Source: an uncultured Fimbriimonas sp. (GTDB taxonomy: Bacteria; Armatimonadota; Fimbriimonadia; Fimbriimonadales; Fimbriimonadaceae). From it: a DNA stretch of 45,096 nt. Of the stretch, positions 18,148 through 26,700 are shown one piece after another. Location: the NCBI GenBank assembly GCA_945952345.1, contig CAMFIS010000010.1, forward strand, positions 1 to 45,096, read 5' to 3'. Numbering within the stretch: position 1 is the stretch's first letter; each line of letters starts with the position of its first letter. Below the pieces are notes generated by a model. That model worked only from the letters and a program-made list of their open reading frames with translations, did no database searches and was not told where the DNA came from. The position numbers and the translations under genes are program-made.

Positions 18148-19026
18148 CTAATCGTCGAACAGTCCAGCCGCGAACTCGTCGGGCTTGAAGTCCTTGAGGT
18201 CGGTCACTTTCTCGCCCGTTCCGATGAACTTGATTGGTACTTTGAGTCGCTCGTAAACACCAATCAGTGCGCCGCCACGCGCCGTACCATCGATTTTTGT
18301 CAGGATGAGCCCAGTTACACCGGCGATCCTCGTAAATTCTTCGGCTTGACGAATCGCGTTCTGCCCAGTATTAGCATCGATAACTAATAGTACTTCGTCG
18401 GGATCACGGCCGAGGGCTTTGTTGGTCACCTTTCGAACCTTCTCTAGTTCGGCCATGAGGTTAGCTTTCGAGTGCTGGCGTCCAGCGGTATCGCACAACA
18501 CAAATTGGGTGCCGCGTGCTTTCGCGGCGGTGATGGCGTCGAACAAAACGGTGGCAGAGTCTGCACCCGGCTGGGACTTCACGATGTCGGTCCCGATTCG
18601 CTTTGCCCATGTGTCGAGCTGCTCGATGGCGGCGGCACGGAAGGTGTCGCCAGCAGCAAGGAGAACCGAGACTCCGAACTTGTTCACCAACAAATGGCCG
18701 AGCTTGGCGATGGTGGTGGTCTTGCCGACGCCATTCACGCCTACGAACATATAAACTGTCGGGCCTTCTTCGGCTACCGAGAGTCCAACCGGTTCGAGCG
18801 AGCGGAAACGATCGCCAATGGCTTTCTGGAGGCGAGCCTTCATGCCGGCTGAGTCAGTGATCTTCTCTTCACGGACCGCTTGTCTCAGCTCCTCGAGGAT
18901 CTCGTGCGCGACTTGAATGTTCGTATCAGCCTGAAGAAGAGCCTCCTCGAGTTCTTCGTAGAATTCTTCATCGATGACGCCCCGCCCCATCATGCGGTCG
19001 ACGCGGTCCATCAACTTGCGAAACAT
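18148..19026 (-). CDS. ftsY: Signal recognition particle receptor FtsY
   Basis: A 292-aa SRP GTPase with a short N region, without the acidic A domain of E. coli FtsY. The N-domain helices cover 1-85. The G domain has G1 GVNGVGKTTT, the DTFRAAAIEQL insertion-box motif, G3 DTAGR, G4 TKIDGTARGG and the closing GTGEKVTDLKDF. It brings SRP-bound ribosomes to the translocon. It begins 15 nt after the PIG-L stop, so it is probably the last gene of the LPS operon transcript; TAAGG is 4 nt before the ATG. Confidence 0.96.
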   Translation of the reverse strand: MFRKLMDRVDRMMGRGVIDEEFYEELEEALLQADTNIQVAHEILEELRQAVREEKITDSAGMKARLQKAIGDRFRSLEPVGLSVAEEGPTVYMFVGVNGVGKTTTIAKLGHLLVNKFGVSVLLAAGDTFRAAAIEQLDTWAKRIGTDIVKSQPGADSATVLFDAITAAKARGTQFVLCDTAGRQHSKANLMAELEKVRKVTNKALGRDPDEVLLVIDANTGQNAIRQAEEFTRIAGVTGLILTKIDGTARGGALIGVYERLKVPIKFIGTGEKVTDLKDFKPDEFAAGLFDD

Positions 19027-19041
19027 ATGCCTTAAGGGTAC

Positions 19042-19773
19042 CTAGCCGCGGATGTGAGGGAGGACGTGGTCGCACCACCATTGCCACGTTTCGTGCTTCT
19101 GAAGTTTGGTTGTCAAATGGGAAGGATGGTTCGGAACCCGAAACGTTTTGTGGTGCTGCAGGCGCATGATCTCTCGCCTCGAAAGATCGATTTCACGCCC
19201 CTGGCTGACCTGCCAGATCTCGGACCACATCAGCACTGACCAGATGTTTTGGCTGCGGAATTGCCGAGCGATCTGCCGCTTCAGCTTTACTTCTTCGGGT
19301 GTGAGTACGAGCACCGACTGGCCGGCTGAGTCCGAGAAGACATTCATTTTCTGCATCCGAGTCATGTAGGTGTGATAGAACGGAACCTCCATCACCGGTC
19401 CATGAAAGGTCTGGTTCACCAAGACGTTCGTCGTATCGTGGTCTGCGTGGCCTTGCTCGAAGGCACCGCAAACCACAACATCAGGCTTCACAAACGCCAT
19501 CATGTCGCGGAACTTCGGCAGGAGTTCGACGAAGTCTTTACACAGGGTAGCGTCGGACCCATCATGGAAGGTGAGGTTCTCTTGGGGGATACCTAATAGT
19601 TCGGCAACCTTACGAGATTCCGCTTCGCGAATTGGATTCGAATGCGACCACGACATAAAGACTTCGTTGCCATGATCGACCAATCGCTTGATCCAAATGC
19701 AGATTGAAATCTCATCGTCGGGGTGGGTCATGCAAAAAAGCCAACGCTTCTTGCCGTGGTCGAAAGCGCTCAT
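19042..19773 (-). CDS. PIG-L/LmbE-family zinc deacetylase
   Basis: A 243-aa protein with both PIG-L motifs: the zinc-binding THPDDE near residue 17 and EQGHADHD near 110. Members remove N-acetyl groups from amino sugars or related conjugates (GlcNAc-PI, GlcNAc-Ins, bacillithiol or mycothiol precursors). Its ATG overlaps the rfaE2 stop by 4 nt (19770-19773), placing it firmly in the LPS operon. That suggests an N-acetylated lipid A or core sugar as substrate, which is inference. Confidence 0.88.
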   Translation of the reverse strand: MSAFDHGKKRWLFCMTHPDDEISICIWIKRLVDHGNEVFMSWSHSNPIREAESRKVAELLGIPQENLTFHDGSDATLCKDFVELLPKFRDMMAFVKPDVVVCGAFEQGHADHDTTNVLVNQTFHGPVMEVPFYHTYMTRMQKMNVFSDSAGQSVLVLTPEEVKLKRQIARQFRSQNIWSVLMWSEIWQVSQGREIDLSRREIMRLQHHKTFRVPNHPSHLTTKLQKHETWQWWCDHVLPHIRG

Positions 19774-20213
19774 GATTCGTCGAGTTTCTTAAGGATTCCC
19801 GTCGTCGAGCGGCCCTCGAGGAAAGGTAGGATCACCACTTCGCCACCATATCCCAAAACGATTCGAGACTCTGGCAAAGACTCCACTGTGTAGTCGCCCC
19901 CTTTGACATGGATGTCCGGCCGAATCGAAGCAATGATCGCTTCCGGAGTGTCTTCGGGAAACGACACGACGCAATCTACGCAGCGTAATGCGCCAATGAT
20001 GCGCATGCGATCGGATAAAGAATTGACGGGACGGGATGGTCCCTTTAGTCGAGATACCGAAGAATCAGTATTAAGGGCTACTACTAAATAGTCTCCAAGG
20101 TCTCGTGCCTTTTCCAGATAGTCGACGTGGCCTGCATGGAGTATATCGAACACGCCATTCGTAAACACGACTTTCTTGCCAGCGCGCAACTCTGTCAATT
20201 CCGAAATCGTCAC
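19770..20213 (-). CDS. rfaE2: D-glycero-beta-D-manno-heptose 1-phosphate adenylyltransferase (RfaE2 type)
   Basis: A 147-aa nucleotidyltransferase with VFTNGVFDILHAGHVDYLEKA (shown in part: FDILHAGH is the HxGH catalytic motif), LNTDSSVSRLKGPSRPV and the closing GRSTTGIL. It activates heptose-1-phosphate to ADP-heptose for the LPS core. The kinase half found in fused HldE proteins is absent. GTG 20213 is chosen: it overlaps the stop of the preceding GT9 gene (GTGA), gives the family N-terminus, and matches the 4-nt overlaps of the whole operon. The longer in-frame extension is not homologous. Confidence 0.9.
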   Translation of the reverse strand: MTISELTELRAGKKVVFTNGVFDILHAGHVDYLEKARDLGDYLVVALNTDSSVSRLKGPSRPVNSLSDRMRIIGALRCVDCVVSFPEDTPEAIIASIRPDIHVKGGDYTVESLPESRIVLGYGGEVVILPFLEGRSTTGILKKLDES

Positions 20214-21145
20214 GAGATCGCCTCCCACACAGTTCGGTATACGTCTCCGGGCAAGATTTCCGCAAGCGCCACCGGCGAATAGTGGCAGCGATGGATTTGC
20301 CCATAAGGGCATGACCGTGCCGGTTTGGTGATTGAATAGAGTCCAATCGCCGGAACTCCCAGGGCCGCCGCAACATGCGTGCTGCCAGTGTCACCACCAA
20401 CGTGAGCGTTCGACAACGAAATCAGAGCCACCAATTCTCGTACGGATGTCTTGCCGAGGAGGTTCGCGACGGGGACTGGGCATGCGTCCACCACCTGTTG
20501 AGCTGCCTCTTGGTCGGCCGGTGCCTTTCCACCAATCAAAGCGGTTTGCACGCCCTTGGCCGCCAGCAGTTCGGCGACCGTTGCAAAGTGGCTCGGGACC
20601 CAACGCTTTGACGCCCATCCTGCGCCAGCGTTAAACAATACGAAGGGACCGGAAATACCCGAATCGGAAAGTAGTTGGCGCATCGCGGTCCGGTCTTCCT
20701 CCTTTGGCTCTAATCCAAATTGAGCATCGACGACGTCGGCTCCAGCACAGCGCGCCACGTCGACATATTGGTCGACCACGTGCACACTAGATGGATCGGG
20801 CAAGACCGGCTGGGAGAAGAATCGGGCGACCTCTCGCTGCCAATGGTATCCCAACTTTCGCCCGGCCTTGGCTCGCCAAACGACCAATGCGCTCTTTGAC
20901 AAGCCTTGCATGTCGAGAGCCAAATCGAATGGGGAAGGAAACGAAGGCAAAGAGGAAACGGAAAACGAGGGTTTACAGCGAACGATCTCATCCACCGAGT
21001 CGGAGCATTCGACGATTCCAGCAAATCGAGGATCGACCACCCATGTAATGTGGCACTCAGGAAACTTGGCTTTCAAAGCTTTCGCGACCGGCAAAGTGCA
21101 CACCGTATCGCCTAGGGCCGAGAGCCGAGAAATGAGAATCCTCAT
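20210..21145 (-). CDS. Glycosyltransferase family 9 (heptosyltransferase-like), copy 2
   Basis: A 311-aa GT9 protein: MRILISRLSALGDTVCTLPV at the N-terminus, VLFNAGAGWASKRWV in the middle, and the nucleotide-sugar site HVGGDTGSTHVAAALGVPAIGLYS. GT9 enzymes such as WaaC/WaaF move heptose from ADP-heptose to the LPS inner core at the cytoplasmic membrane face. ATG 21145 overlaps the stop of the previous gene (ATGA, 21142-21145). The next gene makes ADP-heptose, which supports the heptosyltransferase call. Confidence 0.9.
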   Translation of the reverse strand: MRILISRLSALGDTVCTLPVAKALKAKFPECHITWVVDPRFAGIVECSDSVDEIVRCKPSFSVSSLPSFPSPFDLALDMQGLSKSALVVWRAKAGRKLGYHWQREVARFFSQPVLPDPSSVHVVDQYVDVARCAGADVVDAQFGLEPKEEDRTAMRQLLSDSGISGPFVLFNAGAGWASKRWVPSHFATVAELLAAKGVQTALIGGKAPADQEAAQQVVDACPVPVANLLGKTSVRELVALISLSNAHVGGDTGSTHVAAALGVPAIGLYSITKPARSCPYGQIHRCHYSPVALAEILPGDVYRTVWEAIS

Positions 21146-22065
21146 ATGCGCCACTCCAACCACTCCACGGCTGCGCTTTCAATCTTCCATGCCGGGACGG
21201 CCGCAGGAATTCCGCCTTCATCGAGAAGGGTCACGAGCTTCGTGTATGGGCGAAACCGGTTACGCGGCATATTCCCCCAGATTGTAACCAATGGAGTGCC
21301 CACCGCGGCGGCGATATGGCCGGTTCCTGTATCTCCCGCGATGTGAACTTTGCTCTTGCGAACCCAATCGATGGTCTCCGTCAGGGTCGTTTTCCCGACA
21401 AGGCTATGCGTCCCGGGCGGGGGCACGAACGCGTCGTTGGAGCCGCCAAGGTACACCACTTGGTAGCCACGATCGGCCAGTTCGATGCCCACGCTCGCCA
21501 GTGTGTCAGTCGGAACAACCTTCGCGGGATGCCCAGCGCCGACGCAAATCGTAGCCAGCTTTCCCTCTCGGGGCAAAACGTCGCCGGGCATGAAGTCCGA
21601 TTCCACATTTTGAATAGGCAAGACCGAGCCAATCAGCTCGTTGAACCGTTCGACGGCATGAAGATCTTCGAAATCTGGACTTGAATAAATTGGGTTGAGC
21701 CGCTGGGCCAACGCATCCGTTCCGCCAATCGACAGTCGATTCTTTGCCCCCGATAGCCGCAAACACCAGGCTGTCTTGCTGTGTCCCTGCAGGTCGAATC
21801 CATAGTCGAAGTCGTACTTTCGAAGTCCGGTCAGCCAACGGTATTGGGCCAACAGGGTCCGTAATTCCCCCTTCTTCCGCCACTCGGACCGAGGGAGAAC
21901 CAGCTTGCGGTGCACCAGCTTCGGTTCCGCCACGACGTCTGCGCAGCGGTCTTCGACAACCCAAGTAATTTCCGCTTCAGGATAGGAGTGACGGAGGTTG
22001 TTGATGGCGACTCCGGCCATAACGCAGTCTCCGATTGCCGAGAATCGGACGATCAGAATCTTCAA
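21142..22065 (-). CDS. Glycosyltransferase family 9 (heptosyltransferase-like), copy 1
   Basis: A 307-aa GT9 protein with KILIVRFSAIGDCVMAGVAI, a DLQGHSKTAW segment and the donor site HIAGDTGTGHIAAAVGTPLVTIWG. The start is taken as TTG 22065: it overlaps the acyltransferase stop (TTGA), has AAGG 6 nt upstream and gives the family's M-KILIVRFS N-terminus. ATG codons at 22095 and 22110 are alternatives but would add a non-homologous leader inside the upstream gene. It probably adds the first core heptose or another sugar; the order of action of the two GT9 enzymes is not visible. Confidence 0.87.
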   Translation of the reverse strand: MKILIVRFSAIGDCVMAGVAINNLRHSYPEAEITWVVEDRCADVVAEPKLVHRKLVLPRSEWRKKGELRTLLAQYRWLTGLRKYDFDYGFDLQGHSKTAWCLRLSGAKNRLSIGGTDALAQRLNPIYSSPDFEDLHAVERFNELIGSVLPIQNVESDFMPGDVLPREGKLATICVGAGHPAKVVPTDTLASVGIELADRGYQVVYLGGSNDAFVPPPGTHSLVGKTTLTETIDWVRKSKVHIAGDTGTGHIAAAVGTPLVTIWGNMPRNRFRPYTKLVTLLDEGGIPAAVPAWKIESAAVEWLEWRI

Positions 22066-22946
22066 AGCAGGCCTTGCCGGCGCGCGTTCTTCCATCGATC
22101 GTGCATCCAAAGGTACTGCTCGGGCGCGAGGCGGATCATCGCCTCCAGTTCCTCGTTGATTCGGGTCATCAGCGTCTCGGGTGTGTCGTCGTCACTTGCC
22201 ACGATAGGCTCGTGAAAGATCGCGCGATATTGGCCCGGCCCCGAGCGAAGAATGCAAAACGGCAAAATGGGCGATCCGGTCTTTTGGTGAATCACGGCGG
22301 GACCCGTCACCGTTCCGGCCGGATGACCGAAGAAGGGAATGAAAATTTTGTCGTCGTTCTGGTCGGGCATGATGACGATAAGGTCTCCTTTTCGCAAGCT
22401 TAAGAGCGTCTCGCGGATGGCGTTGCCTCGGCTGAGGACTTGGAGTCCGCGCGCACTTCGGATCGAGTTCACCTTGGTCGTGATCTCGTCGTCGTTGGCA
22501 TCACGAGCGATCCCATGAGCCGCCACGCCGAGGACGGGAAACAATTGGCCCGACCGTTCCCAATTGCCGAGGTGACCCGTGACGGCGATGATGCCCTTAC
22601 CTTCAGCGACGACGCGCTCGAAAATCTCTCGACCTTCAATCTCCATGCTCGCCAAAAACTCCTCGTCGCCGCGAATGGGAGAGCGTACGAAGTCGGCGAG
22701 GATGAACCCAAAGTGGTCGACCATCTTCCGACAAAGTTCATCACGTTCGGCTTCGCTCCTCTCGGGAAACGCGAGGGCAAGGTTTGCCTTGGACCGGTTG
22801 CGATGTTTCTTGTCCAGCCGAAACGCGAATCGGGATAGCTTTCGTCCTCGCAGTTCAGCCTTGGTGAGGTCGGGAATCTGGAACCACTTCTCGCCCGCGT
22901 TGAGAACTCCAAGACCAAGCTTATGGACCAGCGGCTTGAAATTCAT
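22062..22946 (-). CDS. Lipid A biosynthesis acyltransferase (LpxL/HtrB family)
   Basis: A 294-aa lysophospholipid-type acyltransferase. The catalytic HX4E motif is HLGNWE, followed by RDANDDEITTKVNSIRSARG, PDQNDDKIFIPFFG and the C-terminal YLWMHDRWK, all typical of LpxL. These enzymes add secondary acyl chains to lipid A at the inner membrane. ATG 22946 is chosen because it overlaps the lpxK stop (ATGA); the frame is open 21 nt further. The early hydrophobic anchor common in LpxL is weak here. Confidence 0.9.
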   Translation of the reverse strand: MNFKPLVHKLGLGVLNAGEKWFQIPDLTKAELRGRKLSRFAFRLDKKHRNRSKANLALAFPERSEAERDELCRKMVDHFGFILADFVRSPIRGDEEFLASMEIEGREIFERVVAEGKGIIAVTGHLGNWERSGQLFPVLGVAAHGIARDANDDEITTKVNSIRSARGLQVLSRGNAIRETLLSLRKGDLIVIMPDQNDDKIFIPFFGHPAGTVTGPAVIHQKTGSPILPFCILRSGPGQYRAIFHEPIVASDDDTPETLMTRINEELEAMIRLAPEQYLWMHDRWKNARRQGLL

Positions 22947-23908
22947 GCTAAATCTATTGTGAGCCATTTTCGAAACTCGTCGAGCGGTGAGATGACCACC
23001 GAACGATGAGCAATGACAAACCTACGCGTTCCTACGTCGGATCGCTTTCGAAGCTTCACCCAGTCTTTCTCCGTCACAATCCAGGGCACGCTCGGATCGA
23101 GGTTCCCGAAATCCAGGTCCAACGGATCATGATCGCCTTTCGCAATAAACTCGCCGATCTCAACCCCCGATTCCTCAAGCGACCTCCGAAAGAGATCAGG
23201 ACGGCCGATGGCGGTCAAGACTCCTGAAGGTCCGCTGATATGGATCGAAGTTCCATTGGAATCACGGAACTCTAAAGGCGAATACTCCAACGAAAATGCC
23301 TCGGATGGGCCGATCACGAGCGATGCCCGCTTCCTTCCCACCGAAAGCGGCTCGCGATATGGACCGGCCGGAAAGGTGAATCGGTTCGCGGAGCCAGAAT
23401 CGAGAACGATCGTGGAATCTTTCGCCAGCGGCAAATGCTGGAATCCGTCGTCCATAAGCAAGACCGAATCCGGGAAATGCTGATGGACCAAACTCGCCGC
23501 AGTTACTCGGGCGCGCCCAACGATGATCGGGACGTCGGGGAGGGCCGAGCGGATCTCGGCCGGCTCGTCGCCCCACTCGGTCGGATCGAGCGGCCCATCC
23601 GGCGCCAACGTCGCGTCGGCAGCATGCGGGCTGCCATAGCCACTGCACCCGATAACCACCGTGTGCCCGATGGCTGCTATTTGTTGGGCAATGAAGATGA
23701 CGGTGGGAGTCTTGCCCGTGCCCCCGGCCGTGCAGTTTCCCACACATAGAATGCGTTTGTGGGGCTTGGCTGCCTTCTTGACGCCCAAGCGGTAGACCAG
23801 CAGATACATACGCCACCCAAACGAATACAGCCAACTGGCGGGCACGAGGAGTGCACGCACGAGTTTGGCGGAAATTGACTTGCCGTACCAAACGTCGTGA
23901 ATCGTCAC
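22943..23908 (-). CDS. lpxK: Tetraacyldisaccharide 4'-kinase LpxK
   Basis: A 321-aa kinase with the LpxK P-loop GNCTAGGTGKTP, an N-terminal amphipathic/hydrophobic helix (LVPASWLYSFGWRMYLLVYRL, in part) for membrane contact, and LLMDDGFQHLPLAKD, the DDGFQH motif of the family. It phosphorylates the lipid A precursor at the 4' position. The frame is open to 23974, but that ATG would face the hinT start on the opposite strand. GTG 23908 (MTIHDVWYGKS) gives the family N-terminus and has AGG nearby, so it is chosen. It heads the LPS operon. Confidence 0.92.
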   Translation of the reverse strand: MTIHDVWYGKSISAKLVRALLVPASWLYSFGWRMYLLVYRLGVKKAAKPHKRILCVGNCTAGGTGKTPTVIFIAQQIAAIGHTVVIGCSGYGSPHAADATLAPDGPLDPTEWGDEPAEIRSALPDVPIIVGRARVTAASLVHQHFPDSVLLMDDGFQHLPLAKDSTIVLDSGSANRFTFPAGPYREPLSVGRKRASLVIGPSEAFSLEYSPLEFRDSNGTSIHISGPSGVLTAIGRPDLFRRSLEESGVEIGEFIAKGDHDPLDLDFGNLDPSVPWIVTEKDWVKLRKRSDVGTRRFVIAHRSVVISPLDEFRKWLTIDLA

Positions 23909-23935
23909 CCTGTACCTATTGAACCCGAATGTCAG

Positions 23936-23965
23936 TTGCGAAGTTGAAATCGAACGCGCTACGCT
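23936..23965 (+). promoter_or_regulatory. Putative hinT promoter
   Basis: TTGCGA (23936-23941), 18-nt spacer, TACGCT (23960-23965), then 8 nt to the ATG of hinT. The gene has no Shine-Dalgarno, so a leaderless mRNA is likely. The divergent lpxK promoter must lie in the same 66-nt gap. Confidence 0.45.
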
Positions 23966-23973
23966 GATAGGCA

Positions 23974-24306
23974 ATGCCCACGCTCTTTACGAGAATCTTG
24001 AATCGTGAAATTCCTGCGGAGTTTTTGTACGAGGACGAGCATGTCTTCGCCATCCGGGACATTGCGCCCCAGGCGCCGTTCCATGCGATCATCATTACGA
24101 AGTCGGAAATTCCCGGCTTGGCCGATGTCGAGGAGAGCGGCGACCACCTGGCGATCCTGAATGCCGCAAAGACGATTGCCGCCGAGCACGGCCTCACGAA
24201 CGGGTACCGACTCGTGATCAATCAGGGTGAGGATGGCAGCCAGAGCGTTCCGCATCTCCACGCCCATCTTTTGGGCGGAAGAAAGCTTGGCTGGCCGCCA
24301 GGCTAA
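23974..24306 (+). CDS. hinT: HIT-family nucleotide-binding hydrolase (HinT)
   Basis: A 110-aa protein of exactly HinT size. It opens with TLFTRILNREIPAEFLYEDE, has FHAIIITKSEIP in the middle, and ends with the histidine triad PHLHAHLLGGR. HinT proteins hydrolyse purine nucleoside phosphoramidates and aminoacyl adenylates in the cytoplasm. It is divergent from lpxK, and its stop codon abuts the stop of the convergent gene at 24307. Confidence 0.95.
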   Translation: MPTLFTRILNREIPAEFLYEDEHVFAIRDIAPQAPFHAIIITKSEIPGLADVEESGDHLAILNAAKTIAAEHGLTNGYRLVINQGEDGSQSVPHLHAHLLGGRKLGWPPG

Positions 24307-24771
24307 CTATTCTTCTGGCAAGCCAGGGTACATCGAGTGCGAAATGGCGTAGGCGTCAACTTTCCACTTGTCGCCTTCTTTCTCCAGCGGTAGCTCGTAC
24401 TTTTCTTCGTATGCCGAAGGTCCAACTTTGGTCACCATGACGGTTACCGTCGCGGTGGTCGGGGTCGAGGTGAGGCTGTTTGAGACGCGCCAGGTGAAGA
24501 AGTAATGGAGGCCAGCCGTGTTGACGGCAAAGTCCCACTGGTCGTGAAGCTTCTTGCGGGCAGACTCGATGCCGGCGGGATCGGTTTTGCCAATGTAGCT
24601 GAGCGAGGTCAACTGATCTACGTTGCGACGCGATAGGGCATCCATGAACTGTACGCCAACTGCGCTTGGATCTTCTCGAGCCAAAAACAGCGAGGCCACG
24701 ATCAACCCAACAACGGCGACCACGCCGAGCGTGAGAAAATTGATCTTTCCAGATTTGCGATTCGAATTCAT
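24307..24771 (-). CDS. Small anchored protein, possible NTF2-like fold (A)
   Basis: A 154-aa protein with one N-terminal membrane helix (LTLGVVAVVGLIVASLFLA) and an outside domain of about 120 residues. The pattern FMDALSRRNVDQLTSLSY at its start and EKEGDKWKVDAYAI at its end fits lumazine/NTF2-like extracellular domains such as DUF4878, but I cannot name it. A similar protein lies 31 nt upstream, so they may be a tandem pair. TAGGA precedes the ATG. Stop codons of this gene and hinT are adjacent. Confidence 0.75.
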   Translation of the reverse strand: MNSNRKSGKINFLTLGVVAVVGLIVASLFLAREDPSAVGVQFMDALSRRNVDQLTSLSYIGKTDPAGIESARKKLHDQWDFAVNTAGLHYFFTWRVSNSLTSTPTTATVTVMVTKVGPSAYEEKYELPLEKEGDKWKVDAYAISHSMYPGLPEE

Positions 24772-24802
24772 GAAGTTTTCCTACACATTATGAATGGCGA
24801 AA

Positions 24803-25276
24803 CTACCGAAGTGCGTTCCCAGGCATTGCGGAGAGTGTCTTTTGCGCGCTCACTTTCCACTGTCGCCCCACCTTGTCCACTACCCACACAATACATACCG
24901 TTGGCTGATGTGGATTGGAATACAGTACTGCTATCCGTACTTCTCGGGGGTGTCGGTCCATACGGGCGAGGCTGTATGTCGACCCTGCTTGGAACTGAGT
25001 GAGGACCATTTTGGAGACGTCGAGGTCTTGTCCGTCCACAATCTGGTTCTTGGGCCCGATGTCCGTCTCCAGCGAGGAGCGGAGCATGTCCCAGTCCTGA
25101 TCTGGGATCGGCTTTCCGTTCATTTGGGCCGTGTAAACATTGTGTAAAGCCGCGTGAAATTTCCGTATCGCACTCTCAGGACCATAGTTCTGTAAAGTCG
25201 AGTAGGTGAAGATAACCAGCCCGCTCAAAATGGCGGCTGGGAGGAGTGAGGCTTTTGGCACGGTCCACAGGCTCAT
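24803..25276 (-). CDS. Small anchored protein, possible NTF2-like fold (B)
   Basis: A 157-aa protein built like its downstream neighbour: an N-terminal membrane helix (SLLPAAILSGLVIFTYSTL), then a domain that starts with a helix (ESAIRKFHAALHNVY) and ends DKVGRQWKVSAQKT. The QWKV/KWKV endings suggest that the two are distant paralogues. No enzyme motif is visible. It is divergent from the DUF1501 gene across a 94-nt promoter region. Function unknown. Confidence 0.72.
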   Translation of the reverse strand: MSLWTVPKASLLPAAILSGLVIFTYSTLQNYGPESAIRKFHAALHNVYTAQMNGKPIPDQDWDMLRSSLETDIGPKNQIVDGQDLDVSKMVLTQFQAGSTYSLARMDRHPREVRIAVLYSNPHQPTVCIVWVVDKVGRQWKVSAQKTLSAMPGNALR

Positions 25277-25293
25277 AGTACGAAAGATTGAAC

Positions 25294-25322
25294 TTTACAA
25301 TTCCAACGCCGTTTGCGATAAT
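25294..25322 (+). promoter_or_regulatory. Promoter of the DUF1501 gene
   Basis: TTTACA (25294-25299), 17-nt spacer, GATAAT (25317-25322): five of six consensus bases in each box. It leaves a leader of about 40 nt holding AAAGGAG (25356-25362), 8 nt before the ATG. Confidence 0.65.
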
Positions 25323-25370
25323 AAGGATTCCAGTATCGTCCGAGATATGTTGATTAAAGGAGCATAACAC

Positions 25371-26603
25371 ATGAGTGATTTTCTAAGCCGAAGAGACCTA
25401 ATGAAGCAAGGCGGTCTGATCGCCGTCGGTCTCGCCGCACCGAAGTGGCTCTCCACCATCGCCGAAGCCGACGTGCTTCGAATCGCAAAGGGAGGGAAAC
25501 CGGCTTCGGATACAGTTTTGGTGGTTTGCCAATTGTCTGGTGGTAATGACGGTCTGAACACCGTTGTGCCCTTTACCGATTCGCTTTACTACAAGTACCG
25601 ACCAACCCTTGCGCACAAGGAGGATGCGGTTCTCAAACTCAACCAGTCGCTGGGTCTTCACCCTTCGATGAAGGGTCTGCACACACTTTATGGCGAGGGC
25701 AAGGTTGCCGTCGTCACCAACGTCGGCTATCCCAAGCCCAATCGCTCGCACTTCAAGAGCATGGACATTTGGCAGTCCGCCAGCCCGGACGACAAGATGC
25801 GGCATGGTTGGATTGGTCGGCACTTCGATGTCGCACTCAAGAATCAGCCGCCAAATCCGATCGTTGCCCTGGGTCTCTCCACCGAGAAGCCGCTGGCTCT
25901 CGTTGGCGAAAGCGCCAGCATTCCTTGCTTTGCATCGCTTACCGACGTCTCCAGCATGTTGGGCGATGCCAACTCCGAAAAGCTTCTTCGCGACATCCAA
26001 GGTATGGATGCGATGAACGACAGCCCGACTCGCGTTGTGCAGCAAGCCAACAAGGCCGCACTCGATGCGATGTCGATCCTGAGCAAGCAGCTCAGCACGT
26101 TCGCTCCCAAGCAGACATACGGCGACGATGCTTTCGGTAAAGGCTTCAAGCAGATTTCGCAGCTCATCGGCGCTTCGCCCTCGACTCGAGTCGTCTACTT
26201 CTCCGCAGGAGGTTTCGATACACACTCCCGACAGGCTGACACCCACGCAAGGCTGCTCGGCAACTTCTCCGACGCTGTGCTGGCCTTCCAGCGCGAAATG
26301 GAGGCCATTGGTAAAGGCGACAAGGTTGTGGTTTTGGTCTTCTCGGAATTTGGCCGACGAGTTACGGAAAACGCCAGCCAAGGTACCGACCATGGCGCAG
26401 CCGCTCCGATGTTCGTCATCGGCGGAAAGGTGAAAGGTGGTGTGCACGGATCGAACCCCGATCTCACCGACCTGCAAGACGGCGACGTTCGGTTCAAGGT
26501 CGACTTCCGTGAAGTGTATTCGGCGACTTTGGATCAATGGATGGGTGGCGATAGCGAAATCGTGCTTGGACAGAAGTTCAATCACACTCCGGTCTTTAGC
26601 TAA
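25371..26603 (+). CDS. DUF1501 protein, Tat-exported
   Basis: A 410-aa protein with a twin-arginine signal (SRRDLMKQGG, residues 6-15) followed by a hydrophobic run, then DTVLVVCQLSGGNDGLNTVVP, the DUF1501 opening. FSAGGFDTHSRQ, VVLVFSEFGRRVTEN and GTDHGAAAPMFVIGG place it in the sulfatase/alkaline-phosphatase-like fold. Members are usually paired with DUF1800 proteins; no reaction is established. Here the DUF1800 partner lies 3.2 kb away on the opposite strand. A good promoter, ribosome site and terminator make it a single-gene unit. Confidence 0.92.
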   Translation: MSDFLSRRDLMKQGGLIAVGLAAPKWLSTIAEADVLRIAKGGKPASDTVLVVCQLSGGNDGLNTVVPFTDSLYYKYRPTLAHKEDAVLKLNQSLGLHPSMKGLHTLYGEGKVAVVTNVGYPKPNRSHFKSMDIWQSASPDDKMRHGWIGRHFDVALKNQPPNPIVALGLSTEKPLALVGESASIPCFASLTDVSSMLGDANSEKLLRDIQGMDAMNDSPTRVVQQANKAALDAMSILSKQLSTFAPKQTYGDDAFGKGFKQISQLIGASPSTRVVYFSAGGFDTHSRQADTHARLLGNFSDAVLAFQREMEAIGKGDKVVVLVFSEFGRRVTENASQGTDHGAAAPMFVIGGKVKGGVHGSNPDLTDLQDGDVRFKVDFREVYSATLDQWMGGDSEIVLGQKFNHTPVFS

Positions 26604-26620
26604 GTCCGTTCCCTCAGACA

Positions 26621-26666
26621 ACTCACAAACCCCTGTATCGCTCGATGCGGGGGTTTGTGAGTGTTT
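26621..26666 (+). terminator. Terminator after the DUF1501 gene
   Basis: ACTCACAAACCCC (26621-26633) pairs with GGGGTTTGTGAGT (26650-26662), a perfect 13-bp stem with a 16-nt loop, followed by GTTTC. Confidence 0.8.
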
Positions 26667-26700
26667 CATGCTCGAAACAAGCTAAACTAGACCCAAAGCC

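Noticed and set aside
25398-26669. 423-aa open frame antisense to DUF1501
   Set aside because: Shadow of a clear gene; it also crosses that gene's terminator.
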